Below are positions 1 through 13,200 of a DNA stretch of 64,000 nt, one piece after another. The stretch is from Rhabditophanes sp. KR3021. Lineage: Eukaryota > Nematoda > Chromadorea > Rhabditida > Alloionematidae. The DNA lies in assembly GCA_963281155.1 (NCBI GenBank), contig CAUJLY010000006.1:6200001-6264000 (forward strand), written 5' to 3'. Under the pieces are notes generated by a model. It made no database searches and was not told the DNA's origin. It was given only the letters and a program-made list of their open reading frames with translations. Each line of letters opens with the position of its first letter. Position 1 is the stretch's first letter. The position numbers and the translations under genes are program-made.

Positions 1-3000
1 GGCGTTCTTAACAACCCCCGAATAATTGGATCAATTCCCCCTTGATTGACCATTAATTGCGAGTTCAAGGTTCCAGCAACAAATTTGTATTCTCCAAATG
101 TAGTATTTTTGAAGTTTTCATCTAATCTGGGAAATTCTTCTTGAATCATTCCATGACCAAATCTAAATGCAGCAGCTGTAAATTCATTCACTATCGTTGC
201 ATCGATATTTGCATTATACCCTTTGTAAGGTCCAATACTACTTAAGAAGGAAGAGCCTAATATTTTAGGTAAATATTCTCTATAAATGATTGCTTGATGT
301 TGTGCTCCAACTATTTTTCTACTTTCTTGAAAAACTCTTTCATCACTCCATTTTGGATTGATTTTCCTAAGGGCCCTTGCAAGACGGTTATGCTCCCTTA
401 CATAAATCACATGTAATGAACTTAGTCCAATAAACAAATTAACTCTACTGTCGCCAGCTAAAAAAATAACCGAACAACTTTTTTCATCTTTGCATTTTGT
501 AGTATCAAAAGGGAGAATCTTATTTCCTTTAAAATTAGTTAATTTTAAAAAGGGACTTTTTTGAAATCTAAATTTTGTTAAATCTCCAACACTGGAACCA
601 TAAATGGGCGAAGCATCAATATACCCAGTATTTTCATTTAATTGCTGACGTGGTTTCGTTTTTCCTGATCCACAGATAGGAGACGATCTGGACATCTTTA
701 TACAGCCTTCCTTAACGAATTTCGAATTTGTTTCATTTCTACTCAATTTGATTACCAAACATCTCCCAGGAATAGATTCGCAGTTGGGACATTTGGTGGA
801 CGGAACAAGAGTTGTTTTTGCCATATCATGAGAAATAAACTGACCATACTGCATCAGCAAAGAATTAAAATCATCGGCAAGTACAACTTTGTCAGAAGAC
901 AATAATTGCTTATTTACTTCTCTTGGGCTCGGCAAAAAGTGTTTAATTGAACTGATAGGTGCCCCAAGACCATCATCATACTCTGGTGGCAAAAGCCTAT
1001 AAATATTAAATGATCATTTGTATGAATTCTAAACTATACCTATTATATGGTCGATATGAAGCTCCTTGGAGTGGTTTTTCCAAATTATTGCATGAACCAT
1101 CCATTGTACGAAAGTACATATTGTAACATTGGTTTCTTTCGCAATTCGTGTCATCGAGACGTGGCGTGCAAGCATTAGCTAGATTTGAACGGATAACATC
1201 ATCCAAACTAACTAACAAACGTCCATTATTATCTACAACAATTATTATTTTAATTCAGGGATCTAATTACCCTCAGCTGTGAAAATTAATTTTCTCCTTT
1301 GCATATTAAGAGCAATATCACTTGGATTGGATAACAGAGAACGGCACTGTGCATTCTTTTTAGCTAAAACCGAATTTTCTGGAGGATCAAAGCGGGACTT
1401 TTTAAGTGTTGTGAATATTTGTTCTGTTGATGTAACAACATTTTGTGTAACTTTAGGAGAAATGGGTAATGAAGTAACGGAGTTTCTTAGAAGAATAGTT
1501 GCTTTTGTAGTCTTTACTCTAGGTGATATTGACGTCAAGAAGGAAACAGGTCCAGATTTGGTACTCGATTTATCTAAATTTGCAGATGTTAATTTTATCG
1601 TTAGGGTGGTGGTAGAAGAAGGTGGAAAAGTGAAAGTTGTGGTTCGAAGTGATATCGTCGAAGTGCTTGTTGAATGTGGTTTTTCAGTAGTGGTAATTAA
1701 AGGCGTTGTTAGAGTGATTGCTGACTTTAAAGTTGTGGTTAAGATTATGGTTGTCGTATGCCTAGAAGTTGTGGTACTTGGAATTGTAGCCATGGGAGGA
1801 CGAGTCGTTGTTGTCGTTGTTGAACTCGCCATAAATGTAGGACGAAGGCGTGATGTCGTTTTTAGTGTTGTCGCAGTTTGTGAGAAAAGCTTTAAAGGTT
1901 CTGGGGTTGTTTTAAGTATGTTGGCAGTTTTAGTAGTAGATATGGGAAGTGTGGTTTTGGGAGTAGATGAGGTAACAGTTGTAGAAGGCAAAGACGTAGC
2001 TATACCAAAAGTTGTTGTTAAAGGCATATGAGTAGTGGGAAAGAAAAGGAGTGCGGGTGGTGGTAAAGGATTTGCTCTAGGAATGATACCAAATCGTCTA
2101 GGAAGTCTAGTGACTCTTAAAAGTCTAGAAAGTGCGGCTTTGTTAAGCAATGATCGTGATTTAATAAGCGATGGAAGGCTTTTTTTAGCATTACGTGACA
2201 ACGGTCGCCTACTCGATAAAATAGTAGGCGGTTTCGTATTAGATGGAAATCTTGTAGCGGCAGCTGAAGCTAAGCCATGAGGTTTCCTTGTCCTCAGACC
2301 CCTCCGGGAGAAGGAAGAAGGTATTAAGGTAGTAGCAGAAGTGAGAGCATGTCGAGATATTGTTGATTTAAATATTGGCTTAGGTTGAGCAGTTGTGCGA
2401 GGGAAAGCTGAAGGCGTTGGCTTTGTAACATGCTTGGCAATATTTAAACCCTTACTCGTTTCCTTTTCAATTAGTTTTTTGGCTGCGGTTTCTTTTGTTG
2501 ATTGTCGAGGTGGTGAGATTGATGGCGCTAAAAAAGCAATCGAAATTATTAATAATGATTCAATTAAAGGTATAATTGTTAGGTATAAGTATTTTTAGAA
2601 ATGTCATATTGCAATTTGAAGTGTATATTATACTTGATGTGTTGTGCATTAATATTAGCAGGCAACATTTATTTAAACTTTATTTAACCGGTTTACATTG
2701 TTAACAAATAATAATCACATACCAATTTTTTTACTGCAACTGTTACATGCCAATTGACAATTGTTAGACATCCATTTTTTATTTTGACTGCATTCTCCTG
2801 CCGATGCCCAGAAACGGCACCATTCGTGATGATCACAACAACCATTCTTACGGCATTTAAAATTTCTAGTTACTGGATTATCATCGCCTTTGGCATCTAA
2901 ACAATAATAAAAGAGATGATTGTTTAGGAAGTGGTAATCAAAAGATTTATGGTACCTATAAATGAATCTATCCAAAATAACAAAAATAGAAGTAGTAAAA

Positions 3001-3040
3001 TAGGAATCCGAATATATATTCCCCTGCAAGGAATCATCAT
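1..3040 (-). CDS. Secreted ShKT / Thr-rich / animal haem peroxidase, 3' end off window
   Basis: Five exons fit in phase: 2956-3040, 2723-2896, 1271-2527, 1040-1232 and 996 to the left edge, giving about 901 residues. Exon 1 encodes a signal peptide, starting MMIPCRGIYIRIPILLLLFL. Exon 2 carries an ShKT six-cysteine domain (residues about 48-85, from CDHHEWC to CNSC). Exon 3 is a linker of about 420 residues extremely rich in Thr/Ser/Pro, probably mucin-type O-glycosylated. Exons 4-5 begin the peroxidase domain. It has the distal-His motif QFISHDMA, IDASPIYGSS, REHNRLA and the proximal-His motif FRFGHGMI, so it should bind haem and be active. Nematode relatives with ShKT plus peroxidase (MLT-7/SKPO type) cross-link cuticle collagens or act in host defence; the role here is inferred. 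The ShKT unit is a common nematode extracellular domain and does not mark a toxin. Introns of 38-59 bp separate exons except the 195-bp intron between exons 2 and 3. Confidence 0.9.
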
Positions 3041-5739
3041 GTTTAGAAAGTAACAATTTGATTCTCCGAACAAATATTTTTATTGCCTTTTCAAGATAAC
3101 TATCAGCAACTAGGTCTCCTCCTCTATAAGCAAAAACCAACTACTTTTATAATTTAGTAAAATAAAGAAATTAAAAGTAAAAATGGTGAAAACATTAGTC
3201 GGTACATGTTAGCAAGCTTTCCATCGCAATTAACAAGTTGAATATATGATAAAAAATAGATAGAGAAATAGTTTTTGGTGAAAAATCGCAAGCGTCATCT
3301 TGCTGCCGTAGTGATCATTTTTTGGCGTTTTATTTTTTATATTTTCTCAAATTAACGAAAGCATACAGAAATATTTTCAGATTATTAATAACATAACAAT
3401 TGGGTGTTGCAAGAAATACAAGACATTGACGATGTGATGATATTATGAAACAAAGGAACTAAGATTACTATAAACAATTTCAAAAAGGAAAAAGTGATAT
3501 GGGAAAGGTTGAATCTATTTAAAAGAAATGTTATGTTCAACAAAAGAAAACATGATATTTACACCTACACTAAAACATTAACTTGAGTTACAGACTATAA
3601 ATTTTAACCAATTACATGGAAAAAGAAAATTTGCAAAGCTTCACACTATGAACATTTTAATGAAGTGTTAAATATGCAAACTGTTTTAAGAAAAACTACC
3701 AAAGTACAATGATAGTGGGAAATATGAATGGATGATTAGTACGTAATCACTTTATTTTTCTAGAGAATTGATCAACTAGTTAGCATAATAAACTTTATAA
3801 AAAATAAATTCTAGCACTGTCGTGTTGTACTACATTTTAACAATTCCTTCGCAATTAAAGAAGTTAATGGGATTGCAATAAATGTTTATCACTTAATTTA
3901 AAGAAATTTTCATTTACAAAAGAAAGTTGCACGCGCCGTTAGTCAAAATAGAGGACATCCTCAAAAAATAGGATAATTTTTAGAAAAAAGTGGGATAACA
4001 TTTTGTGAAATAAATATACTTATATTTGACAAGTACGCATACAAGGAAAAGTTTGAGCGTAGATAAGTTTCGGTAATTACGATTAATATACATACATGAA
4101 TAAAATATGATGACTATGTTTTCTTCTTCCTACAATCATACTTCATGATAATCAGTTTCAATTGAAGTCGTATCAATTTATATTATATATAAATATCTAC
4201 ATAGTATAAATTGAATTGAAATAGAAACTGTTTAGTTGTAGATGACAGGTTACACACCCAAACATTTCTCCTTCATAGTAGTTAAGATATAACATCTCCA
4301 TTCATATCATTATATGCTCTTCCTTTATAAATACGTGTCAACCAATTTTTAGAATACCAAATTACAATTTTGGAACAAGCAATTCACTTTTTTTAGCTAA
4401 ATAAGGAATACAAAAAGATTTAGAATTTAGGGTATAGATTATGTAAAATCTATGATGGTGTTTGAAATGATTTATAGCTAACAAGAGAATTAAATATTTT
4501 TTGTTAGGTGTGTGCGTTAGCTTAATGATGCTTCAAGGCATTAAATTATTATTATGAAAAAATGTTATGTATGTAATTAATTCCGCTTTCATCAGTTGAA
4601 GGGCAGAATGAAAGGTAAGAAATTGTATATAGCTGATAACTTATAATTGGAAATGGAATTATATTTGCGCTTTTTGATAACAAAGATGAATGTATCAATT
4701 TTTAAGTGAAATTAATTTATGCTAATGAATGTAACGTGTCCAACCAATAACTACTTTTTTAAAGTTTCTAATGAATAAATTTTTAATTAAATAATATAAA
4801 AAAATGTACCACCAAATGGTTGCATAGCAGAGGATGATAATTATAGAAATATATTAATCATCGACTAGTCATCAAATCAACGATCTTCTGCAATTATCTT
4901 TTATAATAAATGCTTTGTCTGCAATTGCTTCATTTTTTGATTAAAATTCTTTAAACAACTTGTTCAAAGTTTTGCAAAGGCAGTGTTATTGTTCACAAGT
5001 TTTATATATGCTTATTTGTTTATGTACATTCAATTTTTTTAATTTATCATAATTAATAAGAAATTAATTTAAACATATACAAAGTTATTTGCAAAAAACA
5101 AATTTTGAATGAACTATTTAGATTATTTAATCTAGGAACTTTAACACATCATTCAATTAAACAGAGATTTAAAAAAATAAGAGTTTATTTTATTCACAAC
5201 TCAATATCAAGTAGTTTTAATGTTGATCCGTATATTTTAATTGATACAGCAACCAAAAAACATTTAAAAGTCAATGAAGCAAGCTCCTAATTGTTAAATC
5301 TTTCAATTAAATACAAATCATTTTTTATCAAGATTAAAAAGACAGCGCCAATGAACACGTATGTAAATGGGCATATCCAAATTCTTTATTCCACTAAGTA
5401 ATGTAAAAGCCTTAACTTTAATTTGAAACGCTTTAATGAGCGATACTATTGTATCATTCCACATATCTCACTTCATAATTTGTGTTTATTTCGTTTATAT
5501 TTGATAATTGTATTTAAAAAACATTTCAAATTATGAGAAAGTCACGAATAGACAATATGTGCAACATACAATAAAAATGTAGTTTTCCTTTCAATGGGAT
5601 ATTTAATTGCATATGAAATTGTTGCAATTACGCTTTAACAGTTTTGTAACAGCTTTCTTCAATATAAAAGGATAGCTACAATTGGTAGCAGAAACATGAT
5701 TATGAACATGATGCAACATCTACAATATTCACAAATCGG
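3041..5739. other. Intergenic, no gene seen
   Basis: This AT-rich spacer lies between the peroxidase start and the bbs-1 stop. Only short, low-complexity reading frames occur, including a 61-codon + frame at 5105-5290 that resembles nothing I know. It presumably holds the peroxidase promoter and the bbs-1 3' end. Confidence 0.6.
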
Positions 5740-8432
5740 TTATTCCAAAAAGTCAGTCTCACAAACAGGCATTGTAAATGCGTGAGTGACTAGAGGTTTT
5801 TGTTTCGATGGTGGAATGAGAGCTGGTAATTGATATGACTCCATAATTTTCATACAAATATCGCCTGATTGGCCAGTAGCCAGTTGTTTAGCCTCCACAG
5901 GAACAACAAGTGATTGAGGATAATTTGGCAGAAGGTAACATATGTCAATGATATCATTTTTCATTGAATACAAATCCTTGTTGTAAGAAAACATTATTTT
6001 CAGGTTTCTTAAAGTTATCTTTTTTCCAGAGGACATATTTATGACGACTCGAAACATTGGCCCGAACCCCAAAACATCCACTTGTACTTCAATAGCTGAA
6101 AAATCATCCGAGAATCCAAGTGAAGCTAAATTTGAACTTTGGAGTTCAGCATAACTCTTGGTAATATAAAGTTTCAGCATAAACAAATCTCTTTGGAAAA
6201 TTTTAAATATCAAGTCAGCGTTTGTTTTTTCTCGCATTCCTTGACTGACAAAAGCTTTAGTTTTTTTGGGGATTGTTAATTTCATGACTTGCAAACCTCC
6301 ATTATTTTTTAGAAATTCTTTATCATCAAGAACGGCGGTTCTTTTAAACATCTTTACTGCTAGACTTCCAGTCTTTGAAACAATTATTAACACTGCTTCT
6401 TCTCGGCCTAATCCTCCAAATTTTATCCATGAAACTTGTGCTTCACTTTTAATTCTATCAACCAGCAAGTAGTCGATGTAAAGACGAATTTCATTTCCAA
6501 CAACCACGAAAAGACCATAATATTGCTTTGGGTTGTAGAAGAATGGTTCAATACAGGTAATATCACCTCCTGGAGTAAATTCATGTATCTTTTTGCCTTT
6601 AGTTGTATAATAATAAATGACATTATCCATCGTTGCAAATATTAATTTATTATTTTGCCTAACCATTGTGCTGCAAGTTCGCGGAAGCGTAAGTAAAAGC
6701 TTGCAAATAATTGTTACACTGTTCTTTTTCAGAACAAAAACTTCATTATCTCTTGTTAGTAAAAAAATTTTACAATCAATGTCAAAGCCACCTAAAAATG
6801 GAGAACAAATAACTTACTATCATTTAAATGAGTTTATTTTTTATTGCCTAATCCAATCATGTATTTATTTGTTGATCAAGGAATCTCATGTCTACTAATA
6901 AAACTATTCTATTGTGTTTGTATGCATAAATTGCTAGCCTAAAGTATTTGATTTATGTTTTTAATTGGGCAATATCATAAAAATTAAATATCTCTTTCAC
7001 CAGGCTTTCGCTAAAGGTCTTTTTTGGATTTTGATGATTATTGCATGTATATGCCCAAGGACAAATACGGACTTCCGATAATTCAAATGTGTATAATTTT
7101 GTTTTTTAAAGTGTGAGCCATCTAAGCGGCACACTATATAAGTTTAAGTGTATATGTGTTTTGTCTACAATGGAACATTTGATTCTTTAGGCGTGATTTG
7201 ATCTTTTGAATTATAATATATTTATGGGGTATACTTATGTTGTTGTGGTGTGAATAATGATGATCATGATTTTGATATTCTGATATACATTCATTTTTTG
7301 AAATGCTTTGTTTATGATCAAAAATTTGATCAAGGTATATGAATGGTGTTATCAACTAAAATTGTCGTCACTTGGTATATGCGCCGCTACTTTCGCTGAA
7401 TATAGTGTATAAATGTAAACCAAATGATAATATGTGACAAGGTTACTGATACTTTTAATATGAAATATAAATTCACCATATAACTTTTCAAATAATTCTT
7501 AAAAACATATCCAATTTATTGTATGATAAGAGGGGTTAAAACTCTACCTTATTTTTTTTGTTTGTTTGTCGAAGAATAACTTAGATTGGTAAAGATAAAA
7601 GAAAAAGCGATGATGACAGATCATTAATGTTTAGATCGGGATTTTGAATCAAAATGTGTTTGAATTACGTAACTAACCTTCTGAAGTCATGAGTGTTGGA
7701 ACGCCAGGTAAGATTAAAATTTTGATAATTTTGATTGCTTGTGTGTCGACAAAAATAATTTGTCTGTGCTCAGTTCCTATAACAATAACTTCAACATCAA
7801 TTTCAACTGATTCATTCCGACGAACCGATATTAAGCATGTCACGGTGGAGCGATATTCTGCCTCTATTTTTACATGTTGAACGAATGCCTTTCTATCTTC
7901 ATCGTCATTCAGCATACAATATCTTTGTGTATGCGCAGCAAGTTCATCAAACGGACAAGATTCTCTCAACATAGCAATTGCTTCAGATAATTGATGAATT
8001 GTTATTTTATGGCTTTTTGCAACCTTCCATAAATCAACCTCAACGTCTCGAGGAACAAGGGGTGGTAAAGGAAATTTGTAAAAAGGTTTCATATTTTTGT
8101 AAAAATAAATGCTATCTTGACTTGCAATAGCAATATTAGGGGACCGTGAAATATGCTTAACTTTTATTAATTAAACTCTAAACATTGTTTTAACTTACAA
8201 GTGGATTATTATAAAATGATATCATTTTGCATGGGAATGATCCAATAATAGATTGACATATCAAAGAAATACCTTTGAATAGTTTAAGCGATGGATTTGC
8301 TGGATTACTTATGTCAATTAAGATTAACTTAATTTCACCATCTCCAATATTATCAATCAAACATGCAAATTGTTGGCTGGATACTATCTTAGCTTCATTA
8401 TCAGACAATGCCCCAACCCATTTAACACTCAT
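5740..8432 (-). CDS. bbs-1: BBS1, BBSome core subunit
   Basis: Three exons (8199-8432, 7678-8155, 5740-6791) join in phase to a 587-residue protein, close to the usual length of about 590. BBS1 is the beta-propeller subunit of the BBSome, which carries membrane proteins into and out of cilia with ARL6. The family signature runs throughout: KWVGALSDNE and GDGEIKLILIDI at the N terminus, YFYKNMKPFYKFPLPPLV, then VIGTEHRQIIFVD, GREEAVLIIVSKTGSLAVK and KMFKRTAVLDD, and a C-terminal PALIPPS region. The start at 8432 matches the family N terminus. Intron 1 is 43 bp and ends in AAG; intron 2 is 886 bp. An X-box lies about 105 bp upstream, as expected for a ciliary gene controlled by an RFX factor (DAF-19 in C. 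elegans). No disabling change is seen. Confidence 0.95.
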
Positions 8433-8536
8433 TTTAAGTAAATAGTTAATATAAAGCTTTTAAAATCAGAAAAAATGTTTCAATGACAAGTTAATAAAAT
8501 GCCGAATATTATTTCACTAATAAGGAGGTTTTTGCT

Positions 8537-8550
8537 GTTTCCATGGATAC
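8537..8550 (-). promoter_or_regulatory. X-box (RFX/DAF-19 site) upstream of bbs-1
   Basis: On the minus strand the site reads GTATCCATGGAAAC, an imperfect palindrome that satisfies the loose nematode X-box consensus RTHNYYWTRRNRAC at every position. It begins about 105 bp upstream of the bbs-1 ATG, within the window typical of ciliary-gene X-boxes in C. elegans. RFX binding is inferred. Confidence 0.8.
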
Positions 8551-9420
8551 TTAATTTCACCATTTATTGATTTTGTTATTAAAAATATATATTTGTTTAT
8601 GTCTTCATAATATTCCTGCCACTTATTATTTTTACATATTAATATAAGAAAATAAGTATTGCATTGAATTAATTATTTGTTAGGTCATCATGACACCATA
8701 AACATCAAAGATAATTTATATTCCATTTTCGTAATAAATGCAAAGTTGACTAGAACTTGTTTGAAACAAAAGCTAAATTATATATCCTATTTATAATTGA
8801 ATAAATAAAGTACAAGTATGTGATTTATTTGAATAAAAAACGAATATTATTTAGTGTAACATTATTTTAATTAATTGAAGCTGTAATTTTGATAAATTAA
8901 GTATGAAAGTTAATTTGAAAGTCACACTTCAAATATTTCCTAATGATTGCAAACTATCTGTTGAGTTATTTCATTTGAAATTTGAAAGAAAGATTAGCGG
9001 TGACGCAAAGTTTAATTAATTTGAATTAAATTATGATCCATACTTTTAATAAATATAAATTTAACAAGACAAACAGTTCATTTCTCAATGACTATGAACT
9101 TCTCATTTGTCACATAATATGACAAAAATGCATTTTATTTGCGTTTAATTTGAATTCAATTAGACAAACAAAAATTTCAAGGTGGGTTGAATTCAAAAAA
9201 CGGTGATTGTAGGCATTGACGCAATAACTAAGTACAATGATCGGTGGCAATAAATTTTCTTTAAATCTGGGCAACGAACATAAAAAGATTTGTTAGTAGA
9301 ACAACCTGATTAAATAAGTTATCTTAAGGTAATAGATTGCTGATTGTAGGTCAACTTCAAATAGTATAAAAGTACGCCGATTTTCTTATGTTCCTTAACC
9401 AGAATAATTTTTATATTCTC

Positions 9421-9428
9421 TTTTGTAG
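9421..9428 (+). promoter_or_regulatory. Probable trans-splice acceptor of DB gene
   Basis: The sequence ttttgtag lies 10 bases before the ATG at 9439, after a pyrimidine-rich run and with no evident upstream exon. This is the usual arrangement for spliced-leader addition. It favours the ATG at 9439 over the upstream in-frame start near 9388. Confidence 0.5.
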
Positions 9429-9438
9429 TTCAAATAAA

Positions 9439-9864
9439 ATGAAATTTTGTGGATCTATTGTAGCTATTTTTGCAGTCCTTGGGATGTCCCAAGCTCTTAC
9501 TCCAAACGAAAAGCTAAAGGGTTGCTGTAAGCAACTGAAGGATGCTGACCAAGAATGTGTTGAAAAATTCTGTGATTTTAGCGCAATTTCTCAAGCCAAC
9601 ATTCTCAACTACCTTTCTACCTGCACTGAAAGAGGACCAACTGTAGGACAAATGTGGGATTGTGCTTCTACTCGTGTAGACCATACTAAATGTTGCGCAG
9701 CTAAGGGAGTACCTGACAAGTGCACTGAATATTGCTCGGCTCAAGATGGAGTCCCAACAAATTATCTCGACTACCTTTTCTGTGTTGAATCTTTCAATGA
9801 AATTCGTGAATGTTTCACTGAACATTTGGAGAAGAATGAGCCATGGTCACCAAAAAGCGGTTAA
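9439..9864 (+). CDS. Secreted nematode DB-module protein
   Basis: A single exon encodes 141 residues. It begins with a clear signal peptide (MKFCGSIVAIFAVLGMSQA) and continues with a cysteine-rich domain. The pattern, with CC near residues 30-31, WDCAS, DHTKCCAAKGV, a paired CTEYC, and IRECF before the C terminus, matches the DB module, a nematode-specific extracellular domain of unknown function. About twelve cysteines probably form disulfides. The gene stands alone on the + strand, converging on the multi-PDZ gene. The start is set by the signal peptide and the splice acceptor just before it. Function cannot be assigned further. Confidence 0.85.
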   Translation: MKFCGSIVAIFAVLGMSQALTPNEKLKGCCKQLKDADQECVEKFCDFSAISQANILNYLSTCTERGPTVGQMWDCASTRVDHTKCCAAKGVPDKCTEYCSAQDGVPTNYLDYLFCVESFNEIRECFTEHLEKNEPWSPKSG

Positions 9865-9907
9865 TTAATTTACATAATACTTATCAATGTATCCCATTAT
9901 ATACCTA

Positions 9908-9913
9908 AATAAA
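9908..9913 (+). terminator. Polyadenylation signal of DB gene
   Basis: AATAAA lies 44 bases after the stop codon of the DB-module gene, a normal distance for a nematode 3' UTR. Confidence 0.6.
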
Positions 9914-10203
9914 TAATAACTAGTCTTAAAAGTTCGCCTCAAATATTTTGTTTATTTAACATCAAATTGACTGTAACAAGTGAATTGTAGTAATATTAGA
10001 ATTGTCTTTTTTTGTATATAATTAATAAATGTGTGTGTGCGAAAATTCATCTTCATAAACCATATATGAAAACATATATCTAATTGGAAAATTATTACAT
10101 ATTTATCTGTTTAAAGTATTTAGTTCTAACTGCCTGAATAATAAGGAATATAATTATATCTTGTAAATTTCTTCATTAAAATGCAATTAAATATTTGAAT
10201 GGA
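9914..10203. other. Convergent 3' region
   Basis: This short AT-rich spacer lies between the 3' ends of the DB gene (+) and the multi-PDZ gene (-). A TG run (about 10029-10039) is the only notable sequence. Confidence 0.5.
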
Positions 10204-13200
10204 TCAACGTTTTGGCCTGGCTATTTGTAGGATTAATCTTTCCGCAGATGATTTAACTAGCTTAACGGCCGATAACTAAAAAATATTTATGAGATATGGA
10301 AGATTACTCCTTACCTGATCAGTTACTGCTTCTCCATTTACAGCCATTATTCTATCTCCGACTTTCAATTTTTCATGGGCATTGCTACCAGCCTGAAGAG
10401 AAGTGACTAAAATTCCTCTAGCTCTTTTACCGATGCCCATTCCTAATTGCTGATCTGGCAATTTTTTTAATTCGATTAGTAAGTTCTCACTCCCATCTTC
10501 ATGTAAATCATCAAGAAGGTAAATCGGCTTATTTTCGTTTGGAACCGATCCAGTTCTAAGTCCTAATTTTTCCATACTTTGATCAATTGAAGATCTAGCC
10601 CTTCCACTTTCAATATGGGGAGGCTCAAAAACTTCTAATACCGGCGATAAATCTTTATGAATGATAGGTGAAGTGGGAAGAGTTTCATCAAATAGGACAC
10701 CCGAACTTAAAATTGGAAGTTGGGGAGCTGGAGGTGGAACATCGCTTCTTTCGGAGTGATCGCCACCATACATGCCTCCTGATTCTTTCTCACCACAAAT
10801 AAATTCGTCATTCTTTTTTGGCTGATCAATGTTCTTTTTGTTTCTAGAATTGGCTGTTATAGTCGGTGGGGTAGCTGCAAAAACTTTGTCTGTAGCTTCG
10901 GCTAGTTTCCATCTTCCTACTTTCAAGGAGACAACACCGACACATGTCTGAAAAGTTTAAAATAATATGATTCTAGCAGCAAAAACTTGCTTTTAAAAGA
11001 GTAGCTAACTGCTCTTGCATCAAATCCCTAACATCTTGATTATTTACACCCAAAATTTGATCTCCTTGCATTAGTCTGTTGTCTTCGTCAGCAGCTCCGC
11101 CAGAAACGACTTCTGAAATATAAACGCCAGGCTCATTTTTTCTTCCAACAATCGAAATTCCTAATCCACGGCCGTGTTTTTTAGCAATATCAACATCAAA
11201 AATATTATAGATTTGAGTTGGATCAAGAAGACTAGATTGGAGATTGACATCACGATAAATTAGTAAGCGCACTTTTGAGGGAGTTCGGCGTAAAAGAGAA
11301 ATTGCATGATCATGGCTAATTCCTCGTAGTGAAATATCATTTACCTGAATGTTTAATAATTATTTACTTTATTAAAAATTACTTACTTCTAAGACTTGAT
11401 CTCCTGGTTTTAAACGACCATCGGTAGCTGCTGCACCATCAGCATAAACTTCGTGAATAACAACGGTACCCAATACAGTATCAGATCCTCCAACAATAGA
11501 AAGACCAAGACCTTTGCCATCTTTATCTATTTCAATCAGAGTTTCCTTACCCGTTTCAATCAAAGCATGTTTTTCGATCATTTTTCCTACTACTACTGGA
11601 GCGGATGATGGAATATGTGCGCGTTCTCCAGAAGAAGACCAATTGCTAGAGTGATTGGTGGTACCTTGTGGAAGATGAGATGGCTTGGGTTGGGCTTCTA
11701 AAAAGATTAAAATGCGTTAAAAATATAGAAAATTATTTTAATAGGCTATGTAAATCTAATGCAAGCTATTATTTAAAATACTAAAAAATCTGCTCTGTAT
11801 CCATAGTTTCTTTGTTAAAGAGTGTAATCTTGGACAATTAAATGAGAATACTACAGATAAAGCAGAAATAATATTTAGTTACATCAATATTGATATAAAA
11901 GTCATTACTTTATTTGTCGCATTAATAAAAATATGAATAACATGAGTCAAATAATGATTGCAAAAGTGTGAATCCACAAATGAACACTGTCATCTGAATA
12001 TGATTTATGTCAATCAGTGCAAAAAAAACTAATGTGCGTTATTGATATATTCACAACAAAATATATCTCTTAAATGTTTTTATTTTTCAGAAACAACTAA
12101 AATACCATATATTTAAAGTAAAATGAGAAAGATAAATACATGTTTAATTTGTTAATAGTGTAAGTGTATCTTTCAAGGAAACCTTAAAGTATTGACAAGA
12201 ATATCTAAAGTTTCATTTTATAACCACATATTCAAACTACAACATTAAATGTACAATCTGAATGAGATATAAAAAACTTTGTTAAACTCACTCCTGCTTT
12301 TGTTGTATTTAGAAAAGTTCAAAAGAAGTCCTGGCCTTTTAGCTTAGAAGAAATATATGTATATATTTGAAAGATTATATATGTTATAATGATGCGGAGC
12401 CTATTCAATCGCCGTCTAATAGCATTTAATTGGCCAAACAATACAAACATAATTGAATATACATAACATTTTTTAACAAAAATAAGTTTTATTTAGAGTG
12501 ATGAGATGGCGCCGTTGTCTGACACAAAGAGTTTTTTCTGTTGTTAATGGCTCCAATATTTATTTATTTTATAATGAGTAAATGAACTGTGGGCCAACGA
12601 TATAAGACTAAATTGTTTATAACTAAAATTGTGGCACAATATTAGATGGAATATTTAGCTTTTCCTAAATGTAATAGTTTTTTGTATATTTATTGCTATA
12701 AAAAATAAATAACTATTACTACAAAGATAAATAACTATTACTTTAAAAATAAATAACTATTACTATAAAAAAATAACTATTACTATAAAAAAATAACTAT
12801 TTATATCAAAAAAAATAACTGCCTGTGTATTTGTAGGTTATGAAAATATTTGATTTTATTTAGTTAACTTTTCTTAATAATATTTTCTTAAAAGTTGAAT
12901 TGAATAAGTTCAGTACAAACTTTTGAGTAATTGATTTATGGAAATATTTGAACAAAGTAGTTGTCCAAGCAAATTTATAATTAACGTATATCAGCATCTT
13001 ATGCTAGACAGATAGATATTATTAATGACAAGGCATGGTTAAACTACACGATTTGCTCAAAATGAAAATTCCTCCAATTTTTTCCTTAGTTACAAAACAT
13101 GATAAACAAGTGAATTAAATAAATATAAGTATATTGAATACAGTTTTTCAAGAGATGTCTCAACATATATGTACATTTATTGAACAGACCAAACATTCCC

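Larger units (their letters stand above)
8433..9438. other. Divergent intergenic region, bbs-1 / DB gene
   Basis: This is the shared 5' region of bbs-1 (-) and the DB-module gene (+). It contains the X-box at 8537-8550 and, near 9363, a TATA-like stretch (agtataaaag) some 60 bp before the probable trans-splice acceptor of the DB gene. The rest is AT-rich with no coding signal. Confidence 0.6.

Noticed and set aside
1279..2031. 250-codon Val-rich + strand frame
   Set aside because: It is the reverse-strand shadow of the Thr-rich peroxidase linker (ACN/ACT codons read as GTN on the other strand). The minus frame joins in phase to peroxidase and ShKT exons.
2723..2896. ShKT domain read as a toxin gene
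   Set aside because: The exon joins in phase to a signal peptide upstream and a peroxidase downstream. The domain is a common nematode extracellular module.
2957..3140. Extended minus frame beginning VFAYRGGDLVADSYL as the peroxidase N terminus
   Set aside because: It gives no signal peptide. Another frame from 3040 to 2956 gives a good signal peptide and a donor that matches the next exon phase.
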